Positions 7,971 to 16,772 of a DNA stretch of 64,000 nucleotides are shown here, piece by piece. Below the pieces are notes generated by a model, which saw only the letters and a program-made list of their open reading frames with translations, had not been told where the DNA came from and searched no databases. Location of the stretch: the NCBI GenBank assembly GCA_036677685.1, contig JAVBWA010000004.1, forward strand, positions 1 to 64,000, read 5' to 3'. This stretch comes from JAQUBU01 sp036677685. Lineage in GTDB: Bacteria > Bacillota > Syntrophomonadia > Syntrophomonadales > Syntrophomonadaceae. The position numbers and the translations under genes are program-made. Position 1 is the stretch's first letter. Each line of letters begins with the position of its first letter.

Positions 7971-8034
7971 TTTAAGCATCGGAAGAAACTGCGGAGCAGT
8001 TTCAACACACCGCTGCAGCGAGGCGGGAATGTTA
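7971..8034 (-). repeat. R1 element, reverse, partial (terminal hairpin half)
   Basis: TTTAAGCATCGGAAGAAACT followed by GCGGAGCAGTTTCAACACACC and GCTGCAGCGAGGCGGGAA. It contains the 3' half of the R1 unit only, with the GAAACTGC/GCAGTTTC hairpin. It lies 53 bases before holB. Confidence 0.75.
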
Positions 8035-8087
8035 GATTAAAAATACAATGAAACTAAGGAAATATCTAAAGGGATTATAATGAATAT

Positions 8088-9047
8088 ATGGATAATTTCT
8101 CTGCTATCGTGGGTCAGAATCGGGCTATAGAACAGCTAAAAAGGAGTTTGAACAATAATAGTGTCAGCCATGCCTATATTTTCCTGGGACCATCCGGGAT
8201 CGGGAAAATGCTCACGGCGGAGGCTTTCGCGCGTTCGGTTATTCAAGCCGGGGACCCGGATGCAGGTCTGTATTTCAAAGAGAATTTGCATCCTGATTTG
8301 TTTATAATCAGCCGCCTGGAAAATAAAACGGTGATCGCCAAAGATCAAATTACCAAAGAAATGGAACCCTGGCTGGGGTTAAAACCTTACCGGGCCTCCC
8401 GCCGGCTGGTAATCATCAGGGACAGCCATTTAATGAGTCAGGAAGCAGCCAATGCGCTTTTAAAAACTTTGGAGGAGCCGCCTGAATACGCCTTGATAAT
8501 ACTGGTCGCCGATGACAGCAACCTTCTTGAAACAATAGTCTCACGGTGCCAATTATTGCGGTTCTTTATCCTAACGGACCAGGAAATCGAGCAGTATTTA
8601 CTGGATCAGGGAATCGACCCCGCGAAGGCCGGTAGTGCCGCCCGTCTGGGACAGGGCAGCATATCATTGGCCCGCCGTTTTGTTGAGGAAGAAGCCTTGG
8701 CGGCAATCTGGGATATTGCCAGCAGCATTGTAGAGAAGATGGCAGGCGGCGAGAAGGTTGAGATTTTCAATGTCGCAGAGCAAATGGAACGTGATCCCGA
8801 TTTAATCTGCAGTATGCTGGTGACAATATTAAGAGACATTAATATATTCAGAATAACCGGCAGAGAAGAACTGTTAACCCTGCCCGGCAGCAAACGCATT
8901 GCGCAGCTGATTAAGAAAGAACACGGGTTGGCCTTTATGGAGGCTATAGAAAAGATAATGGCCTTAAGAAATTATTACCGGACTAATGTCAATTCTTTGC
9001 TCATTAATATGAATATATCTTATGAATTATGGAAAGCGTTCCAATAA
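8088..9047 (+). CDS. holB: DNA polymerase III delta' subunit
   Basis: A 319-residue clamp-loader subunit of the AAA+ superfamily. The Walker A region is LGPSGIGKM near residue 32-40, a sensor-like QEAANALLKTLEEPPEYALIILV lies near 122 and SRCQLLRF near 154. The zinc-binding cysteines common in delta' proteins are absent between Walker A and the HPDLFII stretch, so it may be a zinc-less variant. ATG 8088 with AAAGGG 14 bases upstream. It is followed by ricT after 17 bases, as in Bacillus. Confidence 0.93.
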   Translation: MDNFSAIVGQNRAIEQLKRSLNNNSVSHAYIFLGPSGIGKMLTAEAFARSVIQAGDPDAGLYFKENLHPDLFIISRLENKTVIAKDQITKEMEPWLGLKPYRASRRLVIIRDSHLMSQEAANALLKTLEEPPEYALIILVADDSNLLETIVSRCQLLRFFILTDQEIEQYLLDQGIDPAKAGSAARLGQGSISLARRFVEEEALAAIWDIASSIVEKMAGGEKVEIFNVAEQMERDPDLICSMLVTILRDINIFRITGREELLTLPGSKRIAQLIKKEHGLAFMEAIEKIMALRNYYRTNVNSLLINMNISYELWKAFQ

Positions 9048-9064
9048 CAGAGGAGGTTAGCATA

Positions 9065-9781
9065 TTGGTTTGGGTGGTTGGAGTAAGATTTAAACCGGCC
9101 GGGAAAATATATAATTTTGAATGTGAAGCGTTTGATTTGCAGGCTGAGGATGCAGTAATAGTTGAAACGGTGCGAGGGATAGAATGCGGTATTGTGGCCG
9201 TGGGGAAAAGGGATTTGAGTGAAAACCAGTTAGTGCTTCCTTTGAAGAAAGTTATCCGCAAAGCTACCCAGGAGGATAAATCAGCCTATGAAAACAACCA
9301 GCAGAAAGGTAAAGAGGCCATGGAAGTCTGCAAAAGAAAAATCAAGGAACACAATCTTCCCATGCGCTTAATCGATGTTGAATATACTTTTGATCTGGGT
9401 AAGATTATTTTTTATTTCACCGCTGAAGGGCGGGTTGATTTTCGGGAACTGGTCAAAGACCTGGCGGCTATTTTTAAGACCCGGATTGAACTGCGCCAAA
9501 TCGGGGTCCGGGATGAAGCCAAAATGGTCGGGGGCATCGCAAGCTGCGGCCGTATACTATGCTGCAATTCATTTCTGGGCGAGTTTGCACCGGTTTCCAT
9601 ACGTATGGCCAAAGAACAGAATTTATCCCTCAACCCTACCAAAATATCGGGAATTTGCGGGCGCTTGATGTGCTGCTTGAAATATGAATCGGAATTATAC
9701 GATGGTCGTAAAAATGGAGAGAAAAAGCATGGAAAAAACCGTCCAGGAACTGAAAATGATAATCAGGGAGCTGATTCTTGA
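9065..9781 (+). CDS. ricT: RicT (YaaT), PSP1 domain regulator
   Basis: A 238-residue PSP1-domain protein. In Bacillus RicT joins RicA and RicF in a 4Fe-4S-bearing complex that supports RNase Y processing, sporulation and competence. The cluster-binding region shows CGRILCC near 163 and CGRLMCC near 200. TTG 9065 was chosen because AGGAGG lies at 9051-9056; an in-frame ATG at 9029 would overlap holB and lacks a ribosome site. The C-terminal tail is rich in Lys, Gly and Asn. It overlaps yabA by 53 bases. Confidence 0.92.
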   Translation: MVWVVGVRFKPAGKIYNFECEAFDLQAEDAVIVETVRGIECGIVAVGKRDLSENQLVLPLKKVIRKATQEDKSAYENNQQKGKEAMEVCKRKIKEHNLPMRLIDVEYTFDLGKIIFYFTAEGRVDFRELVKDLAAIFKTRIELRQIGVRDEAKMVGGIASCGRILCCNSFLGEFAPVSIRMAKEQNLSLNPTKISGICGRLMCCLKYESELYDGRKNGEKKHGKNRPGTENDNQGADS

Positions 9782-10004
9782 ACTTGGTGATTTAAAGGAG
9801 AGAGTTGCCTACCTGGAAAAAGATATTTTAAAAGATAATGAACATACAGAACCGCCGCTTGCGTACAGTCTGAAGATCGAAGGCGAGGCTTATGGTAATT
9901 TGGGGCGTATATATAATGAAGGCTATCATGTATGCCCGATGGCTTTCGGACAATTTCGCGATGGTGAATGTTTATTCTGTGTTGCTTTTATGGAAAAGGA
10001 GTAA
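9729..10004 (+). CDS. yabA: Replication initiation control protein YabA
   Basis: A 91-residue protein that links DnaA and the sliding clamp to limit new rounds of replication. The N-terminal half is a leucine-rich coiled coil used for tetramer formation (EKTVQELKMIIRELILELG). The C-terminal zinc site is visible as YHVCPMAFGQF followed by GECLFC. I chose ATG 9729 with GGAGAG just upstream; longer in-frame starts lie deeper inside ricT. It is somewhat shorter than the 119-residue Bacillus protein, mainly in the linker. Confidence 0.9.
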   Translation: MEKTVQELKMIIRELILELGDLKERVAYLEKDILKDNEHTEPPLAYSLKIEGEAYGNLGRIYNEGYHVCPMAFGQFRDGECLFCVAFMEKE

Positions 10005-10006
10005 AA

Positions 10007-10762
10007 GTGAGGAATAATACTAAGTGGACCTGTCGGCCGGATGAAAGCATCGATGATCTTTTGCTGGGAGGGCTGAAGCTGATCCAGGCCCGGGAGGGAT
10101 ATCGATTTTCCCTGGATGCCGTATTATTGGCCCATTTTGCTGAGGTCAAGGGAGTTGACAGGGCAGTAGACCTGGGCACCGGTAATGGAGTAATCCCTCT
10201 GCTGCTTGCTCATCGTTCACCATTCCTGAATATAACCGGCCTAGAACTCCAGCCCGGTATGGTGGAGAGAGCCCGCCGCAATGTTGAGTACAATAACTTA
10301 GGTCAACGTATTGAGATAATTCAAGGTGATATAAGAAAAGTTGAACAGATTTTAAGCAGGGGATGGGCTGAATTAGTTTTAAGCAATCCCCCTTTTTGGA
10401 GAAAAGGGGAGGGATTGTTGAACAACCACCCTGAAGAGGCCATAGCCCGCCATGAAATAGAGCTTGAATTGCCGGAAATGCTTTTCGCGGCTGCTTATCT
10501 GCTGGCAGCCCGAGGAAAGCTGGTCTTCATTCACCGGGCTGAACGTATGCTGGAAATTATGGCACTGTTGGCTGATTACAAGCTTGCTCCCCGTAGGCTG
10601 CGTCTGGTTCATCCTTTTGCGGACCGGGATGCTAACTTGCTGCTGGTGGAAGCCGAAAAAAACGGGAAAGGGAAGCTTCAAATCCTCCCTCCGCTTATCA
10701 TTTATCAAAAAACCGGCATTTATTGTGCGGAAATCAAACAAATCTACAACGAGAAATTATAA
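10007..10762 (+). CDS. yabB: YabB, tRNA1(Val) A37 N6-methyltransferase type
   Basis: A 251-residue SAM-dependent methyltransferase related to TrmN6, which methylates N6 of A37 in tRNA1(Val). The SAM site is VDLGTGNGVIPLLL near residue 54, and the catalytic adenine-N6 motif is SNPPFW near 128. GTG 10007 follows AAGGAG and sits two bases after the yabA stop, so the genes are translationally close. The same order, yabA then yabB then rsmI, occurs in Bacillus; the GIY-YIG gene yazA found between them in Bacillus is absent here. Confidence 0.9.
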   Translation: MRNNTKWTCRPDESIDDLLLGGLKLIQAREGYRFSLDAVLLAHFAEVKGVDRAVDLGTGNGVIPLLLAHRSPFLNITGLELQPGMVERARRNVEYNNLGQRIEIIQGDIRKVEQILSRGWAELVLSNPPFWRKGEGLLNNHPEEAIARHEIELELPEMLFAAAYLLAARGKLVFIHRAERMLEIMALLADYKLAPRRLRLVHPFADRDANLLLVEAEKNGKGKLQILPPLIIYQKTGIYCAEIKQIYNEKL

Positions 10763-10971
10763 ATTATTAATTCTTAATTTTGCTTGTGCCCGCAGGGTAA
10801 ATTAATGAGTAAATGCTCCGCATTTCTTGCTGTTCTAGACATAGCTTATTTGCTTAATACTAAGATAATTTGTTTGCTAATTAACAGCCAATAATTAATG
10901 ATAATAATTATGGAAAACGATAGCTTTTCTACATTTAATTGAGAATTAATAACTCAAAATTCATAATTGTC
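10762..10971. repeat. R3 element, AT-rich inverted ends (yabB-rsmI gap)
   Basis: The left end reads ATTATTAATTCTTAATTTTG and the right end GAGAATTAATAACTCAAAAT then TCATAATTG, an inverted pair. Inside is TTGTGCCCGCAGGGTAAATT and a small hairpin AAATGCTCCGCATTT. The same plan, with almost the same inner sequence, recurs at 61.2 kb, and looser copies lie at 31.98 and 33.96 kb. No coding potential. Confidence 0.65.
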
Positions 10972-10983
10972 AAAGGGGGTGAG

Positions 10984-11826
10984 GTGGTTATAAACGGAAT
11001 TCTATATATATGCGCTACCCCGATCGGCAACCTTGAAGACGTCAGCATAAGGCTATTAAAGACCTTGCGCAAGGTTGACCTAATCGCCTGTGAAGACACC
11101 CGCCAAACCTTGAAACTGCTCAACCGCTACAAAATCAAAAAACCACTGCAGAGTTACCATGAACATAGTAGCCGCCAAAAGGAAGATTATCTCCTGGAGG
11201 AACTGAGCCAGGGCAAAAGTATCGCTCTGGTTTCTGATGCAGGCATGCCGGGGATTTCCGATCCAGGAGAGCAACTGGTTAAAAGAGCGATTGAATTAAG
11301 CCTGACGGTGGAGGTTATACCGGGGCCCTCGGCCTTAATTTCAGCTCTGGTCGTATCCGGAATGGACAGCAGTACTTTTGTGTTTGCCGGCTTCCTGGCT
11401 AACAAGCGCAAACCCCGCCAGGAAAGCCTTCAGACTCTCAAAAACGAGCGGCGAACAGTTATCCTCTATGAAGCTCCCCATCGCCTTATGGATACTTTGG
11501 AGGATATTATCGAAGTGATGGGGAAGGAGAGGCAGGTCGCAGTGGCCCGGGAACTGACCAAAAAACACGAAGAAGTCAAACGGGGCATGGCCGCTGAAGT
11601 TTTGGCATATTTTCAAACCAAACCTCCCCGGGGTGAAATATGCATTCTAATTGCCCCCGAGCCAACTCAGGTCAAAGAAGTATCTTTGGCAGAAATTTGT
11701 GAAGAGGCAGAGAAACTCATAGGCTCGGGAATCGATAAAAAAGAGGCCTTCAAAATGAAGGCCCGGGAATATAAAATTACAAAGTCATTGATTTATAACT
11801 ATTACATCGAAAAATACAAAAAATAA
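10984..11826 (+). CDS. rsmI: 16S rRNA C1402 2'-O-methyltransferase RsmI
   Basis: A 280-residue tetrapyrrole-methylase-fold enzyme that 2'-O-methylates C1402 of 16S rRNA. It shows the N-terminal LYICATPIGNLEDVS, the CEDTRQTLKLL motif near 35, SDAGMPGISDPG near 85, PGPSALISAL near 110 and FAGFL near 133, all RsmI signatures. GTG 10984 is preceded by AAGGGGG; the frame opens further upstream but only inside the R3 repeat. Convergent with abrB. Confidence 0.95.
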   Translation: MVINGILYICATPIGNLEDVSIRLLKTLRKVDLIACEDTRQTLKLLNRYKIKKPLQSYHEHSSRQKEDYLLEELSQGKSIALVSDAGMPGISDPGEQLVKRAIELSLTVEVIPGPSALISALVVSGMDSSTFVFAGFLANKRKPRQESLQTLKNERRTVILYEAPHRLMDTLEDIIEVMGKERQVAVARELTKKHEEVKRGMAAEVLAYFQTKPPRGEICILIAPEPTQVKEVSLAEICEEAEKLIGSGIDKKEAFKMKAREYKITKSLIYNYYIEKYKK

Positions 11827-11838
11827 TAGCGCTATGTA

Positions 11839-12090
11839 TTAGATAACCTGTTTGCCTATTTCTGTCAGGCAGTTTTTACAAATGTTTTTACCCTTGTAGT
11901 TGACAACATCTTCTGCATTTCCACAAAATATGCAAGCGGGTTCGTATTTTTTAAGGATGATTTTCTCGTTATCAACATAGATCTCGAGGGCGTCCTTTTC
12001 TTCAATTCCCATAGTGCGGCGCAATTCTATAGGAATTACTATACGACCTAATTCGTCAACTTTCCTTACAACCCCGGTGGATTTAAGCAT
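11839..12090 (-). CDS. abrB: AbrB family transition-state regulator
   Basis: An 83-residue DNA-binding protein. The swapped-hairpin AbrB domain is STGVVRKVDELGRIVIPIEL followed by RRTMGIEEKDALEIYVD. The C-terminal part has two CxxC pairs (CIFC and CKNC), a zinc knuckle typical of clostridial AbrB proteins and unlike the Bacillus C-terminal domain. I chose ATG 12090 with AGGAG 11 bases upstream; the upstream frame has no conserved residues. The position next to rsmI and metG matches Bacillus abrB. Confidence 0.88.
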   Translation of the reverse strand: MLKSTGVVRKVDELGRIVIPIELRRTMGIEEKDALEIYVDNEKIILKKYEPACIFCGNAEDVVNYKGKNICKNCLTEIGKQVI

Positions 12091-12133
12091 GTACAATACA
12101 ACTCCTCTCTTTGTGTTTATCTTTTTCAACAAA

Positions 12134-12162
12134 AGCGTACCAGAGATGGTAGAATAAGTCAA
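12134..12162 (-). promoter_or_regulatory. Possible sigma-A promoter of abrB
   Basis: On the reverse strand TTGACT (12162-12157) and TACGCT preceded by TGG (12139-12134) are 17 bases apart, an acceptable minus-35 with an extended but weak minus-10. It lies 44 bases before the abrB start. Confidence 0.35.
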
Positions 12163-12365
12163 GGCATTTCTCAATTATTTAGACAAAAAATTGAATATTC
12201 ACCTATACTATAGTTATTTATGAATAATCTGGACCGATTTGCAGTCGAAGAATGGGGAAAATCCCAGACAACAAAGAAATAATAACAGAATTAGTAAGGA
12301 TATACAATCGTAAATTTTAATCCACATTAGAATGGGATACAATGGGACTTTTGTGGTAAACTATT

Positions 12366-12552
12366 ACGAAGCGAAAAGATGTTCCCTGCTTCTTTAAACG
12401 GTCGGGGTCCTATTAACAAAACAGGTGGCGGATTCTAATCTTCCGCCTCGTTTCAGCGGTGTGTTGCCCCTTACGGGGACTACTTATATTGATTCCCTTC
12501 GGGAATGATTAAATTGTGTTGAAACTGCTCCGCAGTTTCTTCTGATGCTTAA
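12366..12552 (+). repeat. R1 element, forward, long form
   Basis: It starts ACGAAGCGAAAAGATGTTCC, holds CTTCTTTAAACGG, AACAAAACAGGTGGCGG, CGCCTCGTTTCAGCGGTG, then the optional hairpins CCCCTTACGGGG and ATTCCCTTCGGGAAT, and ends with GAAACTGCTCCGCAGTTTC and GATGCTTAA. About 187 bases. It fills the gap between abrB and metG. The rest of this gap (12163-12365) is AT-rich with no gene or recognisable T-box. Confidence 0.85.
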
Positions 12553-12630
12553 GCTGATTATGCAAAAGTAGGCCACTGCCAACCCTTAATGGAGGATGTT
12601 GGTTAGTATATAAACTAGGAGGTTAAGAAA

Positions 12631-14577
12631 TTGCAGGAGAAAAAGGTTTTTTACATCACCACCCCGATTTACTATCCCAGTGATAATTTACATATAGGCC
12701 ATGCCTATACAACCGTAGCGGCAGATTGCATGGCCCGTTTTAAACGAATGCAAGGCTATGAAGTTTTCTATTTGACAGGTACTGACGAGCATGGCCAAAA
12801 GATTGAAAAGACCGCCCGGGAAAAAGGCCTGGAGCCGCTAGGTTACGTAGATGGAATTGTCAAGGGGATTCGCGAGCTTTGGGATACTATGATGATATCC
12901 AACAATGATTTTATACGTACCACCGAATCCCGGCACAAGGAAGTGGTGCAAAAAGTATTTCAGCGGCTGTTTGACCAGGGGGATATTTTCCTGTCCCAGT
13001 ATGAAGGGTGGTACTGCACCCCTTGTGAAACTTTCTTTACTGAAAGGCAGCTTGTGGAAGGTAAATGCCCGGATTGCGGACGGGAAGTAGAACTGCTTAA
13101 AGAGGAGAGCTACTTCTTTGATATGGCAAAGTATGCTCCCCGCCTTTTGGAGCATATTAATACACATCCGGATTTTATCCAGCCCGAATCCCGGCGCAAT
13201 GAAATAGTCAATTTCATAAAAAGCGGGGTGGAGGACCTTTGTGTTTCGCGCACCACTTTTAATTGGGGAATAAAGGTACCTTTTAATAACAAACATGTAA
13301 TTTATGTGTGGTTTGATGCCCTGCTGAATTACCTTACAGCTATAGGCTATTTGTCTGATGATGACAAGTTTAAGCATTACTGGCCGGCTAACGTTCATCT
13401 TATGGCCAAGGACATTGTGCGTTTTCATGCGATTATCTGGCCGGCCTTATTAATGGCCCTGGATTTGCCCTTGCCCCAAAAAGTATGTGCCCATGGATGG
13501 ATAATGCTCGAAGGTGGAAAAATGTCGAAATCTAAGGGAAATGTGGTGGACCCTCGCATCTTGGTTGAGAAGTATGGAGTGGATGCTGTCAGGTACTATT
13601 TGGTGAAAGAATTAACCTTTGGTCAAGATGGTTCGTACTCCGAAGATATGCTGGTCAGCCGTATAAATTCGGATTTGGCCAATGATCTGGGCAACTTGAT
13701 CAGCAGGACGGTAGCTATGATTGGCCGTTATTTCGCAGGGATAATTCCAGCATCCGGGACTGCTGTTGCGGTCGACCAGGATTTGATGCATACTGCAGCC
13801 CAGGTCTATCAGGAGGCTACCGAAAAACTGGAGAAACTGGATTTTGCCGGCTACCTGATCAGCAGTCTCAAACTGGTTTCCCGCGCCAACAAATATATTG
13901 ATGAAACCGAGCCCTGGCTGCTGGCCAAGGATGAGCAAAACACAGAACGGCTGGCTGCCGTAATGTACAATTTGGCGGAAAGTATTCGGGTTGCCTTAAT
14001 ATTGTTAAGTCCTGCCATGCCTACTTTAATGGAAAGGGCCAATCGCCAGCTGGGAATATTCAGTGACATAAAGATGGTTAATTGGGATGAAGCAGGGCAA
14101 TGGGGACTCTGCCCGGCCGGAAGTCAGGTTAAAAAAGCCGAGGCTTTATTCCCGCGGATAGATTTGAAAGCATTGGAAAACAGTGCGGCAGTACCCGAGC
14201 CAAAAGAAGCCGTTGTTAAGCCCGAACCGCCAGCCCCGGCGAAGGGGGAAGATGAGTTTATTACAATTGAAGACTTCGCCCGCATGGATCTAAGGATAGC
14301 CGAAGTGCTGGCTTGTGAGAAGATGCCAAAAGCCGACAAGCTGCTGATACTGCGTCTAAAAGTCGGTGAGGAAGAAAGAACCGTAGTATCAGGTATTGCC
14401 AAACATTACACTCCCGAAGATCTAATTGGCAAGAAGGTCGTATTGCTGGCTAATCTAAAGCCAACCAAACTGCGGGGGGTAATGTCACAGGGGATGATTT
14501 TGGCAGCCTCCGGGGATGAAGAACTTGAAGTATTGATGATCGACAGGGACATTCCTTCTGGCAGTCGGGTAAAGTAA
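12631..14577 (+). CDS. metG: Methionyl-tRNA synthetase with C-terminal tRNA-binding domain
   Basis: A 648-residue class I aminoacyl-tRNA synthetase. HIGH lies near residue 21 (LHIGHAYTT) and KMSKSKGN near 297. The zinc knuckle has CTPC near 130 and CPDC near 147. An EMAP/Trbp111-type tRNA-binding domain spans about 545-648 (FARMDLRIAEV ... VSGIAKHY). TTG start with AGGAGG at 12617-12622. tatD follows after 15 bases, so the two are one operon as metS-tatD in Bacillus. No methionine-specific leader was recognised. Confidence 0.97.
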   Translation: MQEKKVFYITTPIYYPSDNLHIGHAYTTVAADCMARFKRMQGYEVFYLTGTDEHGQKIEKTAREKGLEPLGYVDGIVKGIRELWDTMMISNNDFIRTTESRHKEVVQKVFQRLFDQGDIFLSQYEGWYCTPCETFFTERQLVEGKCPDCGREVELLKEESYFFDMAKYAPRLLEHINTHPDFIQPESRRNEIVNFIKSGVEDLCVSRTTFNWGIKVPFNNKHVIYVWFDALLNYLTAIGYLSDDDKFKHYWPANVHLMAKDIVRFHAIIWPALLMALDLPLPQKVCAHGWIMLEGGKMSKSKGNVVDPRILVEKYGVDAVRYYLVKELTFGQDGSYSEDMLVSRINSDLANDLGNLISRTVAMIGRYFAGIIPASGTAVAVDQDLMHTAAQVYQEATEKLEKLDFAGYLISSLKLVSRANKYIDETEPWLLAKDEQNTERLAAVMYNLAESIRVALILLSPAMPTLMERANRQLGIFSDIKMVNWDEAGQWGLCPAGSQVKKAEALFPRIDLKALENSAAVPEPKEAVVKPEPPAPAKGEDEFITIEDFARMDLRIAEVLACEKMPKADKLLILRLKVGEEERTVVSGIAKHYTPEDLIGKKVVLLANLKPTKLRGVMSQGMILAASGDEELEVLMIDRDIPSGSRVK

Positions 14578-14592
14578 AAGGGGAAGCATAAA

Positions 14593-15360
14593 ATGTTAAT
14601 AGATACCCATGCTCATATACAAGACCAAGATTTTAAAAATGACTTGCCGGAAGTGTTGGAGAGAGCGGAAAAAGCAGGGCTGGAGAAAATAATCTGTGTC
14701 GGCTATGATTATGAAACATCAGTAGAAGCGGTGGCACTGGCCCGCAAGTATCCCCAGGTCCGGGCAGTGGTGGGAATCCATCCCCATGATGCCCACAGCC
14801 TGACTACCGAGGTTCTGCAAAAACTCTATGTGCTGGCCCGGGAGCCCGAGGTTGTTGCGATTGGGGAAACCGGTCTTGATTTTTATCGCAACTTGTCGAG
14901 TCCTGAACAACAAAGGAAAGCCTTTGTGGAGCAGGTGAAATTGGCTCAGGAATTATATAAACCGGTGGTTATACATGACCGCGAAGCCCATCAGGAAGTG
15001 CTGGATATTATTAAGAAAGAAAAAGCCGGTAAAAATGACGGAATAATGCACTGTTATTCCGGACATTTGCCATTAGCCATTGAATTGATCAAAGCTGGTT
15101 TTTATATCTCCTTTGCTGGCCCTTTGACTTTTAAGAACGCACAAAAAACCCATGAAGTGGCAGCCAAGATAGTGATGGACAGAATCCTGATCGAAACTGA
15201 CTGTCCTTATCTAACTCCCGAACCATGGCGGGGCAAGCGCAACGAACCGGCCTATGTGGTTTCCACGGCCCGAAAACTGGCGGAAATTCGACGCAAAAGT
15301 GAAGAAGAAATAGCCTATATAACCAATCTTAATGCCAAAAAAGTGTATAGGATAAAATAA
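14593..15360 (+). CDS. tatD: TatD family deoxyribonuclease
   Basis: A 255-residue TIM-barrel metal-dependent nuclease. It has the metal-binding DTHAHIQD near residue 4-11, GIHPHDA near 62, IGETGLDFYR near 91, VIHDREAH near 128, MHCYSGH near 153 and IETDCPYLTPEP near 200. These are the full ligand set of the family. ATG follows GGGGAAGC. Substrate in the cell (DNA 3' ends or D-aminoacyl-tRNA quality control) is not certain. Confidence 0.95.
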   Translation: MLIDTHAHIQDQDFKNDLPEVLERAEKAGLEKIICVGYDYETSVEAVALARKYPQVRAVVGIHPHDAHSLTTEVLQKLYVLAREPEVVAIGETGLDFYRNLSSPEQQRKAFVEQVKLAQELYKPVVIHDREAHQEVLDIIKKEKAGKNDGIMHCYSGHLPLAIELIKAGFYISFAGPLTFKNAQKTHEVAAKIVMDRILIETDCPYLTPEPWRGKRNEPAYVVSTARKLAEIRRKSEEEIAYITNLNAKKVYRIK

Positions 15361-15382
15361 TGGAAGCCCATAAGTCCGTTTA

Positions 15383-15456
15383 CACCGGCGATTTAATTTC
15401 TATTATCCCTTTTTAAAAAAGATAGTAGAAAAAAGAATTGCCGGCATTTTCTTTTT
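15383..15456 (+). terminator. Terminator after tatD
   Basis: A long imperfect stem: ACCGGCGATTTAATTTCTAT against AAAAAAGAATTGCCGGC, closed at a TTTTTAAAAAAG tip, followed by ATTTTCTTTTT. It lies 23 bases after the tatD stop. Confidence 0.65.
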
Positions 15457-15573
15457 CTGCAAACTTTTTAAGGTTCCGTGAATAAAATAAATATTGAGCG
15501 ATAATAATTAATCAGAGGAGACAGCCGCCTTAACTACACAATAAGGCAATTGTGGCATAAAATGGAACGATAT

Positions 15574-15603
15574 TTGACTTGACAGTTGCAGATTGCTTAA
15601 AAT
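15574..15603 (+). promoter_or_regulatory. Candidate sigma-A promoter of yabE
   Basis: TTGACT (15574-15579) and TAAAAT (15598-15603) with an 18-base spacer, 57 bases before the yabE start. An overlapping TTGACA at 15579-15584 is an alternative minus-35 with a shorter spacing. Confidence 0.5.
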
Positions 15604-15659
15604 GTAGTTAATGTCTCAACTCCTATTGGGTTTGAGAGAGGAAGAAAAGGAGGAAGTGT

Positions 15660-16625
15660 ATGGGTGTTGTGTGGTCCAAGCAACGGACTTACCTGGCAGC
15701 CGGTGTCTTAGGAGTCATACTGCTGGTAAGCATGTTCTTTGCACTACAAAAACCAGTTAACATTGAAGTAGACGGCAAAATTGTTAAGAGTAGAGTTTTC
15801 TTTTCAGGAACTGTGGGGTATGTATTGGATAAGAACCATATAACCCTTCAAGCAAAGGACAAAGTTCAACCATCGCTGAAAACGGCGGTAAGCAAAGAAA
15901 TGAAGATCGTAGTGACTAGAGCTTTCAAGGTCAAGGTTATAGCCGATGGACAAACCCGCGAGATTGTAAGTACTCCGATTACGGTTGCCGAAGCAATTAA
16001 ATTGGCTGGATTTAAGTTGGGCGAACAGGATATAGTAAAAACCATTCCCCGGCAATTAACGGTCCCCAATCAAGAGATCGAACTTATAAGGGTTACAGAA
16101 GCAAAAGTGGAAAGCAGAGATGCTATTCCCTTTCAAATCGAAAAAACCAGTGACAATACCCTGGAGCGGGGTTTGACCAAAACCGTGAGCCCGGGCAAAA
16201 ATGGAATTGCCGTAAATACTATTAAAATCATCTATCACAATGGGCAGGAAGTTAAACGTAAAGTCATAGACAGCAAAGTCGTGCAGCAACCGGTAAACAA
16301 AGTAGTAGCCTTGGGAACTATCACCTCGGTTTCGCGTGGGGGCATACGTTTGGACTTCAGGGAAGCTAAATACATGCAGGCTTCGGCCTACACTTATACC
16401 GGCTCTCATACGGCCACCGGCCAGACGCCGCAGGTAGGTATGGTAGCTGTGGATCCCGGGGTAATCCCCATGGGCAGCAAGCTCTATATAGAAGGATATG
16501 GTTATGCCCATGCAGCTGATACCGGCGGGGCCATCAAAGGCAATAAATTGGATTTATTTATGGAAGAACGATCACAATGCCTAAACTGGGGGAACCGAAC
16601 CGTAAAAGTCTATTTACTGCAATAA
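15660..16625 (+). CDS. yabE: YabE-like G5 and 3D domain protein, probable cell wall hydrolase
   Basis: A 321-residue exported or membrane-anchored protein with one N-terminal membrane segment (about residues 9-28). Then come DUF348-type ubiquitin-like repeats (about 35-140), a G5 domain (about 140-220) and a C-terminal 3D domain with the three aspartates, including the motif AADTGGAIKG near 283. Such Rpf/Sps-like proteins cleave or remodel peptidoglycan during outgrowth. ATG with AAGGAGG upstream. In Bacillus it precedes rnmV and ksgA; rnmV is absent here. Confidence 0.9.
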   Translation: MGVVWSKQRTYLAAGVLGVILLVSMFFALQKPVNIEVDGKIVKSRVFFSGTVGYVLDKNHITLQAKDKVQPSLKTAVSKEMKIVVTRAFKVKVIADGQTREIVSTPITVAEAIKLAGFKLGEQDIVKTIPRQLTVPNQEIELIRVTEAKVESRDAIPFQIEKTSDNTLERGLTKTVSPGKNGIAVNTIKIIYHNGQEVKRKVIDSKVVQQPVNKVVALGTITSVSRGGIRLDFREAKYMQASAYTYTGSHTATGQTPQVGMVAVDPGVIPMGSKLYIEGYGYAHAADTGGAIKGNKLDLFMEERSQCLNWGNRTVKVYLLQ

Positions 16626-16639
16626 AAAATCGCTAACTT

Positions 16640-16673
16640 AAGCCTCCTGATTCATTTCAGGAGGCTTTCTTTT
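16640..16673 (+). terminator. Terminator after yabE
   Basis: AAGCCTCCTGA (16640-16650) pairs perfectly with TCAGGAGGCTT (16657-16667), 6-base loop, then TCTTTT. Located 15 bases after the yabE stop. Confidence 0.92.
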
Positions 16674-16772
16674 GCCGCCTTTTGCCAAAAAATCTTTACC
16701 ACCTTTTCCCACGACTTAAACACCTGAAACTACAGAAAATTATATCGAGTGAAAGGAAAAGGAGGTGAAATG

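Noticed and set aside
12163..12630. T-box or SAM riboswitch upstream of metG
   Set aside because: Most of the gap is an R1 element; no T-box core (TGGNACCGCG) or SAM-I core was found.
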